A model generated the notes under the pieces. It was given only the letters and a program-made list of their open reading frames with translations, searched no databases and was not told the DNA's origin. 64,000 nt of DNA from Amborella trichopoda (taxonomy: Eukaryota > Streptophyta > Magnoliopsida > Amborellales > Amborellaceae), in the NCBI RefSeq assembly GCF_000471905.2, contig NW_006494931.1, positions 4,606,891-4,670,890 on the forward strand. The letters are read 5' to 3'. Shown here piece by piece: positions 1-11,002 of this stretch. The position numbers were made by a program, and so were the translations under genes. Each line of letters opens with the position of its first letter. The first letter of the stretch is position 1.

Positions 1-3000
1 TCTTTGGCGTTCCCTATCCTCGAGGGGCAGATGCACGATAAATATAATGTAGATATTTTAAATTTCATCTTGAAGTTTCGTAGTCAGAGGGCATACCAAC
101 TATCCCTCCAAGACATTGCGCTCCCCGCTCACCCACCTAGGGATCAACATCACATGCAATACATCATATTATATATATTATTGAGATGATGGTCACTAAG
201 ACCGAGTTCCATCAGAACACTCCCTTCTTGCTTACATATTTGAATGAGCTACACCCATCTCTTGTGTTTTATACTTAGGATTAAAGCCCTCGATCAAACT
301 ACATCTCCATGTAAGTAATTCATACTCAAGCACAAGGAGGCACAAAAAAACATAGGATCTTCAAAACAGGCTCTTTCAAATTTGTTAGCACCTATCAATT
401 AATGTTCATACACTCCATACATATTCATAAAACAATTAGCTAAAATATAACTAAAACATATAAAATAAAAAGATATTGAATCATCTTTCTCTATATGACA
501 TTATCATGTAATGTGGGATAGATTTCATACCTAAAACTATGTAGTATGGTACTTGGGCTTTCTTGATTCATTGCTTTTATTTGTTTGACAAGCTTTTGTA
601 ATTTTGGAAGAGCACACAACTAATGGAGAATATATTGGTCATCGGTTTCACATGTCATGAAGTGTCCAACTTTTTGGCACTTGGATTTTCCCTATCTCAC
701 ACTGTGAAGAAATAATCTTCTTCATCCCATGATTTCAAATATCACAATTTCAATTCTCCCACTAATCTTTAGCGTTTCTATGCTACCACCAAGTCTATCT
801 ATATATCCCTTCATTTCGAAAAAACCAAGATGGTTTTATGAGTATTGTGTTTCTTCTTCTTTCTGCTATTCCCAAATCGAACATTTTTTATATAAAGTGG
901 CTTATCTTGCCATCTCTGTATTACATTTCTTTGAAGTTGTACTATAATAAACCATACTCATGGCACACTATAAAACTTTTTTAAAATGAGCTTTAAAAAG
1001 ATCTTCATAATTAGGAATTCAAAGATATGCCTTAACATGCCACATCTTTTAATATACTGCAGCATAGAACATGAGCATCTCACAATAAAAATATGATATC
1101 TCTCAACTTATAAAGAGTTTCTCTCCGAATCCTTTTGAGGATTGAAATAGACTCAAAAATATAAAATAGCGCTCAGTTCCATCCCTAAATCATACCATTT
1201 AGTGAGTCTTCAGTTTAGTGACATTTAGGTCACTATGCAGTTTTCTCAGCAGAAAATCAAGTTGAGCATCTCTAACTAAAAAAAATTGTTTACCTCAATT
1301 CTCAAAGAAGTTCTTCTTGAAATATTTAGTGTTGAAAACTTGACTCAAAATTAAATCGCAACATCATTGTGTGAATCCCAAATAATACCTTTTTTTCAAA
1401 GAAATGAATCAGGTGACATACACATCACAAAATAAATCATACTACAGAATTCCAGAATGAATACTGCATAATAAAATTGTATTTTCTCTCTACCTTTATG
1501 GAGTTTTCATTTCAAACCAATTTTGTTTGGAATTAAACACATATTTATAACACATATATTTCGACAAGCATCATATGACTATGTTAAATAGGTTTGATAA
1601 ATATAATTATTCATGTCTCAATGAAGAACATACTAAATTGCAAAAAATTTAGGATGAGACCTCTTCAATCCAAAATTTTTATTCTCCTGTTCCAATAGAT
1701 ATTTTTCTTTCAAATAAATTTTATTAGAAAATAGACTCAGAATGGAAGTCTAAAAATTTAGTGTGGACCATAAAACATTATGTTAAGTATAAAAATAAAA
1801 TCATGACTTCCAAGTCATAAAAATAGTTTTCTTTGCAGAAAACTGCACTTGCGCATTCTTCAATAAATTGATTATATCTTTCAAACCACATAGACTTTCT
1901 TGATGAGACATTTTTTATTTGAAAGTAGACTCAATTTTATGAGTTGCAGTAGAATTTCAATGATAAATAAAATCATATCATTGGTGAGAAAAATCACAAA
2001 ACTCAATGGACAATTTCTGAATTTTACAGGGTCAGAACTGACACCCTTCATTGATGATTCCATAACTCTCACTTCCCTTAGGATCTCCCACTAAAATTTT
2101 GCAGGTAGATCCTAATCTTAAAGACACAAAATATCACTGAGTATGTAATAAAAAAATGCCTCATTATCTATTTCATATCACTACTCCAAAATAGCCTAGA
2201 AATCTCATTATGCAGAGTGCTTGTTTGGTGTTGGAATATTTCAATAAGTCATAACCGTGGGTGTATTTCTTGAACACAAATGTCATTAGTTTTTTTATAT
2301 CTCATTCCTAAGCTTGATCTAAACTCAATAAAGAGAAAATACAACTAATGGTATCAAGTAGCAATAGCTCTAATACCAATGAAAGAAAGACCTATGTGAT
2401 CTTTTATCGAGGAATAATATATATATATATATATATATATCACCCCTTTTGTTTTGGCAAAAGATCACTTATAGGTGGTCTTATTACAACAACATATACT
2501 TCAAAATAAAATCAACATGACAATAAAACCAAGATCTTAAAACTTGCTGCTATTGAAATAACTATGCATTATGCTTGAAAATTAAAAATAAAATAGCAAT
2601 AAATAAAAGAGAAGGGTGTCGGAGATTACCTCAACTGGGTTTATTACACCCCACACCGAGTCACCATTATTCGATGGCGCGGGATCAACGATCTTGCGTA
2701 AATCTTAAACTGAGAAAGCAAATTTAAGCCAAGCCACACCAATAGAATATGAACCCTTTTGATCACAAACTCAATCCCTAGATGAATTATCTTAGCAACT
2801 TAGTTTGAGAGAGATGGATTATCGTTTTGCTAACCCTAAATAATCCTTAGCCAAATATCCATAATTGAGAGATAGAAGAGAGAAAAATTTCATAACCTAA
2901 ACCCTTAGGTTCTTTCACAATATAGTAGAGAGAGAGATCAAACATGAGAGAGATAGAAAGATAAGGTGTAGAGATTTTGGGTAGAGACAATCAATTTTGT

Positions 3001-5588
3001 ATAGGCTTGAACAAGATTAGGGTTTCTTAAGGTTTTCCTTGGCTTGCCTCTTCTTGTGAGATTGAACATAGACCATCAATCAAGAGGGACTTGTAGGGTG
3101 AGAGATATGAGTCATCCATTTCATAGATGGGCCATCAACATTATGGAAGGTACATGAACCCTTATCCCCCTTTCCTAAATCATTTTCCCATCAATAAAAA
3201 ATAAGTTAAATTAATTTTAATTAACTATTGTGCATTCTATAAAATAGCATATCTCTGCACATATTTTTCATAAAATCTATCAAAGATATATCAAGTCAAT
3301 ATCTACTTCTATATTAAGTCAATATATCATCAATACATACTCAATCCATAATTTGACCACATGTCATAATTTAAATTTACTAAAACATAAGGTCACATGG
3401 ACCACAAAACAAACTTTCCATAAGATAGAAAATAGTAAGAGGTGGGTCGTGCCACCCATGGGAGGCACATGTGGGGCCCTACCTTTTAGAAACATGGTTG
3501 GCCCATGTGCACAATGGGCTCCCATGATTATTTTTTTAGGCATTTAAAATGAACAAAATAATTTTTAGTGAATATTAAAATATTTTAAAATCAATATCTT
3601 TAATTTTATAAATCAAAAAATTATAAATAAAATATCCAAAAGTCAAAATTCAAATAACAATTCTAAAATAATCATTATCATAAAACAAACACAATTAAAT
3701 TAATTTGATGGAAAATGGATCCATATGGTTTAGGAATTAAATCAACAATCATGAGGCACTCCACCTTTAACTGTGGACTACGAGCCACACTTGCTTTATT
3801 AAATCGACCTAGTATTTTTCATGATCCACAGTCCAAGCAGGGGCTCATTAGCAGGTCACCAAAGTCTGGTCGATGAGCCAAGGGATCGTAATCTCAATCT
3901 GTGGATTTCAGGTCCTCCCCTATAGAGGAGTCCAGGTCACCAAGACCTGATGCGACCATAGCTATATGACGCATAAAAAGATCTCTCGCACATACATACA
4001 CTTTACCTTAAAATGTGGATTTCTGGCTTTCACGAATGATCTATTGATATGCATGCGTCTCTGTAGGCCACCATCACATACAATGTTCACACAGTCCCTC
4101 GATTCACGCATCCAGGCATATTCTCCGAACTCATCAAGGGCTAACCTATGAACCCTCCTTGGTCTGTTCTTTATGCCCAGGTAACATGGGTTTTTTCCAA
4201 CCGACTGGCTTAGATCGTTAAGCACAGTTCGGTATCTGCAAACATTGTTTGCATGGTATGGTCCACGAGGGACCACACTCCCACTAAGTTCATGTTCCAC
4301 TATATTATTTCATTTTACAAGTATTCATAAGGCCTTCAAATGCCACATAAACCCAATAATTATATCTTGTGACGATCGATGCAAACATTCGAATACATAT
4401 CGTCATCATTGGTGCCTCGTGCCTCGTGCCATATGATATTTATTTTATGAGTTTTGTTAAATTAATTTGTTACATATGGATGTAAAAGTTGGGTTTAGTG
4501 GTATCTTGAATCTTGAATGTGTTGTTGTTCTACCAACAAGGTTAGTAGCAGCTATTCTAGATGATGTAGTAGCTAATACAATTATTCCTTTTGTACGAAC
4601 AATAGCTAATACAATTCTTCCTATAGCTTTGTACGAATAATAGCTAAATTTGGATTTGTAGAAAAAAATTTAAAATTCAAATACAAACTGAGGTCGTGAC
4701 CATCAAGATCGACCGAGATTCAATCTGGGTCGTTGGGTTCATAGGTTCATATGAGCTAGTGGGCTAATCTGAGAATTTTCTATAAGTATGTATGTTCAAA
4801 ATTTGAGCTTGATTGGCTCTATAGAGAAATAAATAAAATTAAAATACACCATATCCTTTAAGAAAAGTAGGACATTTTCAAATTTATAAAAAAAAATAGG
4901 ATTTTCTCGAACTTTGTGATGCACCTAAGCCATCAGACTTCACATCATATAGTTGTAATTCGTACATAGTTGTGACCTATTTATATCAAAGGTAAATGGT
5001 CTCATAGTATATAATTCCTTTTTCTTTTTTTTGGTTAAAGAGTGTTGTTCATAATACCAAAATCTATTCCATAAATAATAAATTTATATTTTTAGGGAAA
5101 ATAAATATATTAAGGAAGTCCAAATAATATTTTATCATGTATATGCAAAGAAATCTCATTTCTTAAGACCCTGTTGTTTAAGTATAATATTTTCTAATTC
5201 CTTATTTTGATGCGGAAAAAAAAAAACACTTTTTCTAATTATAAAATAAGAGAAAAAAAGTAAATATGCTTATAACTTTTGTTTGAAAACTAAAATTATC
5301 CAAAAAATCAGAATTTATCATAGTCCCTTATGTATATAATGAAACCTTATTTATCTCAACTTTATGAGTAAGAAAACCGAAATAATTTTGGAGACCTTAT
5401 ATGGTAAGCTTGGTGAGAAAGAAGATGTTCTTTGTCAAGTGGGGAATGGTGGTTGTTAAATCGAATATAACAAGGGGCTTTTTATTCTAGGACGATTAAG
5501 AAAATTAGTATAGATAGGGACTTTTTTTCCATAAATAACTAATATACAGGAATTGATTATTGCCTATTGTATAAATCGTGTCACAAGA
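1..5588. other. AT-rich intergenic DNA, no gene recognised
   Basis: I find no coding region that looks conserved on either strand. The stretch is AT-rich with short homopolymers, a TA tract near 2416 and small direct repeats (around 4570-4650 a unit beginning tagctaatacaatt recurs). A 112-codon open frame on the minus strand at 3962-4300 has no domain I recognise and lies in a segment (about 3720-4440) of higher GC that looks like old retroelement non-coding sequence. This last point is a guess from composition. Confidence 0.5.
2416..2440. repeat. (TA)n microsatellite
   Basis: An uninterrupted run of about 12 TA units lies in intergenic sequence. Confidence 0.95.
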
Positions 5589-5768
5589 GTGAAAGCTTCT
5601 AAAAAAGCAAGGGGTATGCCCAAAAGGACATAGATGAAAATAATGAGGAAAGATATAGTGACTTATGTTCTAACTATGGGTATGACCTTTGATAGAGCGC
5701 AATAGCGGAACATGATTCGTGTAATCGACCCAATTAGTTGGGATAAAGCTCTGCTGATGATGATGACC
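5589..5768 (+). mobile_element. 3' end of an RTE-type LINE (fragment)
   Basis: Translated on the plus strand this reads as the decayed C-terminus of an RTE-clade reverse transcriptase ORF: ARGMPKRT, then a stop, MKIMRKDIV, then FDRAQ, a stop, RNMIRVIDPIS. It is followed directly by the characteristic RTE 3' terminus (ccaattagttgggataaagc) and a short ATG-triplet tail. The family pattern (RGRPKxTW ... DRxxWRxxIxxADP, then a triplet microsatellite end) is established for plant RTE elements. Two in-frame stops show it is dead, and everything upstream of the last ~55 codons is missing. Confidence 0.8.
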
Positions 5769-5939
5769 ATACACAGTGTTAAAGACTCGTTTCATTGTAA
5801 TTTACCTTATTTCGAAATTAAGACTTTTGAATAACATGTTGGAGTAAATAAGAGAATTAGAACATTTATCTAAATTAATGGTATGAAATAGAAGAAAATG
5901 GAAATATATTTTGATTCATTTGTATAAATAGATTAGGGT

Positions 5940-6320
5940 GCAGTTTGTATAAGGCCAAGGCCTCAACCAATCAAAGTAAGGCACACCTGTGTCGAAATAT
6001 GTTGTTTCAATATCAGAAATCTTTGTGATAACCTGAAATTTTATTTTCATATCTAATTGTGAAATTTAAATATTAAAAAATAGTGTAGATCAATTAGATC
6101 TACGAACACTTGCAAATCTTAAAAATTGAACGTCTAGATAATACATTACAAGATGCACTATTTTCAAGACTTGAAATCTAGTTTTTCTTATGTCCATACA
6201 TCTTGGAGTCAAGACGATCAATTTGAGGGGCTTTTAGCATCGAAAACCTCTTCAAGTGAATTTTTTAGATGCGTGTTAATTTAATTGTTACCACCTCATC
6301 CTTATATAAACTTTTTCTAA
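5940..6320 (+). repeat. dispersed repeat R1, copy 1 (left arm of inverted pair)
   Basis: Shares the order of motifs agggtgc / aaaaatagtgtagatc / gtccatacat / tataaactttttc with a reverse-oriented copy at 7222-7632 and a third copy at 16540-16895. The outer end (agggtgcagtttgtat) matches the outer end of the reverse copy read on the other strand (agggtgcggttcgtat). No coding capacity is seen. I do not recognise the family. Confidence 0.75.
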
Positions 6321-7221
6321 TAGATTATAGCACCAATTAAATGTTACGCACTTAGGATTTTGTAGAAGAATTTCTACTGCTATTGAAGATAGGTAAGTAT
6401 GGTGGAATGCATGAGAAACTTTTTTATTTATTAGATTTGACATTCTCAGGTGTCTTTCATCGTCAAGAGTGCTTTCAAAAAACAGATTTCTTAGGCTCTG
6501 ATTTTATGGTAGGCACATCAATTTGGGTGAGAGGCATTTGGAACTTCAAATGATATTATGCTCCTGCCGGAGTATGCTATACACTTACCCCCAAGTAAAA
6601 CCTTATTTAGGGTCAATTTTGATCCCAAATTAAAAATATTCCCAAATTACACCTTATTTGTAGTTGAAAAAAAATTAATGTCTTACGAAAGAGGGATCAT
6701 CCAGTTATTAGTTAGTGAGATTTAAGTGTTAGAAACTTAAAATGTGAATTTTTTTCTTTTGAGAATAATCATCTAGGTTCCCAATATCATATTTTAAAAA
6801 AAATCCTCCCAAGTGGATCTTATAACCAAGGGAGTAGATGCACACTAGACCCCACAAGGGCAATATACATGTGCTCTAAGGCGAAAATGACCCACCAAAA
6901 AAAAAAAAAACTTATTTTTTGTCCTTCATTTTGATTCCTGAAACGTCCTCGGATAAATGTTATTTTTGGACTACAAAATTTAAGGATCTAAAACAGAAAT
7001 TGGTTTACAATGAATTTAAATGCATTTTGGACCCAAAATTCTTTCATACCCAAAGTTGACACATAGGAAAAGAGCCAGGACTTAATTTGTTAGCGTTTGA
7101 GGATTTGCAACGTGACATCCTAAGCTCAATTCCTACAAAGGTAAAGGCCCTCTCCCCCACTGACTCGCCAAAAAAAAAAAGTTAGACACATGAATCCGTG
7201 TGGACTCGCCAAATATTCTTA
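6321..7221. other. spacer between inverted R1 copies
   Basis: About 0.9 kb of AT-rich sequence with several A homopolymers and no recognisable gene. It would be the loop if the two flanking R1 copies pair. Confidence 0.6.
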
Positions 7222-7632
7222 TTTGGAAAAAGTTTACATAGAGCCAAGGTTCTAAAAAATCCAATTAGAGCCCACCTCAAAAATTTCACTAGAAAAGGTT
7301 GTTTTGATGCGCAAATATCTTCAAATTAATCATCTCGACATCAATATGTATGGACATGAGAAAAAAAATGGATTTCTATATGGATTTCTACTTTTGGAAA
7401 TAGTGCATATTCTAACGTATTTTTTTACGATCAATTTTCAAGCTTTCAAATATTTGTTCGATCTACACTATTTTTAAATTTTATAATTAAAAAATAAAAA
7501 TATATTTTAATGCTATCCCAAAGATTTTCAGTATTTAAACTATATTTTTTTATACTATTCGAAAAATACGTTTTACTTTGATTGTTTAGACTCTAAACTT
7601 TAGAGCCTCGGCCCATACGAACCGCACCCTTT
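7222..7632 (-). repeat. dispersed repeat R1, copy 2 (right arm of inverted pair)
   Basis: The reverse complement aligns along its length with 5940-6320, from the shared outer end (agggtgc...) to the shared inner end (taaactttttc). Divergence and small indels are obvious by eye, so the pair is old. It ends about 195 bp before the CTR9-like start codon. Confidence 0.75.
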
Positions 7633-7828
7633 CTTTATTAGTCAATGGGTATTGTAAATTAAAAGGTAGGGTTTGGGTGCATCCACCCATTCATAAAAGC
7701 CGTCTTGAAGATGAATTGTGAATCCAAAATTTTGTTGGCTTGTTATCTATACTACCACCATTTATAGGGTTTCTCTGGATTTCAGTGGGCCATAGCTTCA
7801 AGGTTTTCCTAGGGTTTCTTAGTCAGCC

Positions 7829-8147
7829 ATGGCCTGTATATACATTCCCGTTCAAAACTCAGAGGAAGAGGTGAGAGTTGCCCTAGACCAGCTCCCGAGA
7901 GACGCTACTGATATCGTCGACGTTCTAAAACCCGAGCAAGCTCCTTTGGACCTATGGCTCATCATCGCCCGTGAATGCTTCAAACAAGGAAAGCTTGAAC
8001 AATTTCGCCAAATCTTGGAGGAAGGTAAGTCCAGAAATTTAGGAATATTATGCAGGAGTCACATATGAGCGAATCGCTGTGCTTAACGCATTCGGGGTTT
8101 ATTATTGCTAACCTTGGGAAAATTGAAAATAAGCAAAGGGAAAGAGC
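7829..8147 (+). pseudogene. CTR9-like segment 1 (N-terminus)
   Basis: The first 65 codons are open and very close to plant CTR9 (QLPRDATDIVDVLK, QAPLDLWLIIARE, KQGKLEQFRQILEEG). The GTAAGT at 8025 looks like a splice donor but the following bases still encode the expected continuation (EYYA, YERIAVLNAFG) after a frameshift, so it is coding, not an intron. A one-base insertion in the expected YLGK region produces a stop at about 8109. Confidence 0.88.
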
Positions 8148-8805
8148 ATCCAATGCAACCACACTTTTAGAAAACCATATTTGTGGTGTTTGTATGGCCT
8201 CAAAATTTTCACCCACACTCTTTTCATCTCAATAATCATCAATCCCCCCAAAAGAAAAAAGAGTTCAATTTGAGCCTTAGATATACTCAAAATGAGTCCC
8301 CTCCAAAAACGAATCTAGACCATTCATTTTATGAATTTCAAGATCTTAGCCTTTATAAATTCAAAATCATTTTTTTATTTTTTAACATTGTTCATCTAAT
8401 GATGATACTAAAGCCATCTAAAAAATTTGAAAATGAAAAAATCCTTTTAAAGCCTAGATCTAAGCATCTCACCAAAATGAACAGCCTATGTTAATTGGGC
8501 TAAAAAAATGCTTTTTAGGTTGTGTTTTCATTTTTTTCTTTTTATGTGATTGTTCATTAGAATGAAAAGAGTATATTTCAAATTTGGATCAAACAAATGG
8601 CTATAAGATGGTTTTTTTAAAGTTGTTGCATCATATTACTATACAACGGTTGCATGAAATCATTGCCCAAAGGGAAGAGTGGGAAAGAGCAATGATCTAA
8701 TGCAATGGTTGTAGCATAGTATAATAACGACACTTCTAAAAAACTATGTTTGTGGTATTCGTATGACCTCAAATTTTACACACACTCTGTTCATCTCAAT
8801 TATTA
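8148..8805. mobile_element. 0.66 kb insertion inside CTR9-like sequence, terminal direct repeats
   Basis: It separates the CTR9 codons for NKQREKE from those for ATQYYNRA, which are adjacent in plant CTR9. The insert begins and ends with divergent direct copies (8138-8237 and 8681-8804) sharing gggaaagagc, aatgcaa, acttttagaaa/acttctaaaaa, tttgtggt, and ttcatctcaat. A miniature element with terminal direct repeats would look like this, but TG...CA ends are not clear. No coding sequence is recognised. An intron is less likely since no clean GT...AG borders fit. Confidence 0.5.
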
Positions 8806-9525
8806 TATTCCTGCAACGCAATACTACAACAGAGCATGAAGGATTGATATGCAAGAACCTTCCACTTGGGTTGGAAAAGGCCGGCTTTTACTGGCGAAGG
8901 CTATCTAGAACAGGCGTCTAATGCATTCAAGATTGTATTAGATGGACAACCTGATAATATTTCAGCTCTTCTTGGTCAGGCATGTGTAAAGTTTAATAAC
9001 TGGTGATACATGGAGTATACAAGAGGGCTTTGCAAGGAAATCCAAACTACCCTGATGCAGTAAGGCTTGGTTTAGGACTTTGTCGGTACAAATTAGGGCA
9101 ATTTGATAAAGCTCGACAAGCGTTTCAGCGTGTCTTACAGTTCGATCCAAAAAATGTTGAGGCTCTTAGAGTTATGGATTTACAAACTAATGAGGCCATT
9201 GCGATTTATTGGGGAATGGAGAAACTGCAAAGAGCTTTCGAGATTTTCCCATATTGCGCTACGGCTTTGAATTATTTAGCGAATCATTTTTTCTTTACCA
9301 GGCAACACTTTCTAGTTGAGCAGGTGATAGAGACTGCACTTGCTTTGGGCGATAATGTTATGATCAAACCACACTCATACCATAACTTGGCTAGATCTTA
9401 TCATAACAAGGGCGACTATGAAAAACCCGGACGATACTACATAGCATCTATCAAAGAAAGTAACAGGCCACGAGATTTTGTATTGCCTTATTATGGGCTG
9501 GGACAAGTTTAGTTGAAGTTGGGAG
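8806..9525 (+). pseudogene. CTR9-like segment 2 (TPR region, before hAT insertion)
   Basis: Resumes with ATQYYNRA, EPSTWVGKG, then after frameshifts FKIVLDG, ALLGQACVKF, YKRALQ, AVRLGLGLCRYKLGQ and, in one 170-codon frame (9003-9512), the TPR helices up to PYYGLGQV. A short in-frame deletion is seen at VEAL/VMDLQ, where plant CTR9 has several more residues. The segment ends inside codons for LKLGE, exactly where the hAT element entered. Confidence 0.9.
9518..9525. repeat. left target-site duplication of hAT-A (GTTGGGAG)
   Basis: The eight bases GTTGGGAG just before the left terminus recur at 14080-14087 immediately after the right terminus. Eight bp is the hAT superfamily duplication length. 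Confidence 0.95.
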
Positions 9526-10337
9526 CAGTGTTCGAAAAACAGGCCGGTCGGAATTGGAACCTGCCGGTTAGCTCTCTACCGGTGGGGTGGCGATTCCAGT
9601 TAGGTTTAGTTTTAGTGTACTAGTAAAAAAACACATCATCCTGAAAAAAATCGGCTAAAAAACCAGCCGGTTTGGCCTCGAACAGGCGACTTTTTGACAA
9701 AACCGGCCGGGCGGTTTTGTAGAAACCGGTCCGGTTTGGCGTTATATCGGGCGATATAACAAAATAACGGCGCCACATAAAATAACGGCTGTTATTTGTA
9801 ACAGTGCCCGTTATTTGGGCAGAACCCGTGATCCGCCATTTTTTTGCAATTTTTTTTATGCTTTTTCTTGCCGCTTTTTTATTTTTTGTGGCTCAATTAT
9901 TGTACTATACCTTTAAATCTTCTATATATCCATCAATATTGAATCAAAAACTCGAAGATTAGATCGATTTTGGCGAATTTTTGGTGCGTTTTTTGTGTTC
10001 TTCAGTTTTTTATGAAAAATCCGCCATTCATTTGATTTTGGCCTGGTTGTTTAGTTTTTTTCAATAAAAAGGTGGGGATTTTAATGATCACTGAGATACA
10101 TATATTTCAAGACTCTTGATTTCATTGAAATGGAGAGATTTGGGGCTCGATTTTGAGATTGAAGCAGACAAGGTAAGCTCGAACCCAATTTTTTTTAATT
10201 TTTTTCTTAATTTTGCAGCTTTTTAAGAATTTTCAAACAATATTTGACTAGTATTATTTATAGCAATAAATAAAATAACGATTTTTGAACAACAAAAAAA
10301 AAATGTGGACCTCGATTTTAGGAATTTAGGGTTTTTT

Positions 10338-10866
10338 GGAGCTCGATTTTAGGAATTTAGGGTTTTTTTGTTTTTACTATTATATAATATATATATTTAT
10401 AAAAATATTTTTTTTGTGATGAATATGAGAATATATATACACAATATTTGTGTGAGATTATTGATTGCATAAAATAAATGAATGAATTTTAGAACAAAAA
10501 CAGAAATTTAGAGGTCAATTTTGGGGATTTTAGGGTTTATTGAATGAAAAATAAAATTGATATTTTTTTTGTGATGATTGTTTTTAATGTTATATAATAC
10601 ATATATAATAAAAATATTTTTTTTTGATGAATATGAGAATATATATATATAAACAATATTTGTGTGAGATTATTGATTGCATAAAATAAATGAACGAATT
10701 TAGAACAAAAACAAAAATTTGGAGGTCGATTTTGGGGATTTTAGGGATTTTGGGGATTTTAGGGTTCATTGAATGAAAAATAAAATTGATTTTTTTTTTG
10801 TGAGGATTGTTTTAATGTTATATGATATATATATTTATAAAAATATGTTTTTTGTGATGAATATGA
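10338..10866. repeat. tandem ~211-bp repeats in hAT-A leader
   Basis: Three divergent units start at about 10338, 10511 and 10722 with gaggtcgattttgggg-like sequence, followed by ataaaattgatttttt, an AT-rich core and ttgattgcataaaataaatg. They precede the transposase region. No coding signal is seen. Confidence 0.8.
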
Positions 10867-10867
10867 G

Positions 10868-10869
10868 AA

Positions 10870-10914
<45 letters not shown>
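10868..10914. repeat. poly(A)/(TA)n low-complexity tract
   Basis: A run of about 20 A residues passes directly into about 13 TA units inside hAT-A. Confidence 0.95.
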
Positions 10915-10919
<5 letters not shown>

Positions 10920-11002
10920 AAAAAAAAAATTTGTATTCCAAGTATTCTTTAAATTTTAGGGAGACATTTTTTATGAATGATTTGATTTTGTGAAGTCATT
11001 TT

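Noticed and set aside
8025-8049. GTAAGT after the first CTR9 block as an intron donor
   Set aside because: The next bases still encode the expected CTR9 residues after a frameshift (EYYA, YERIAVLNA), so there is no intron here.
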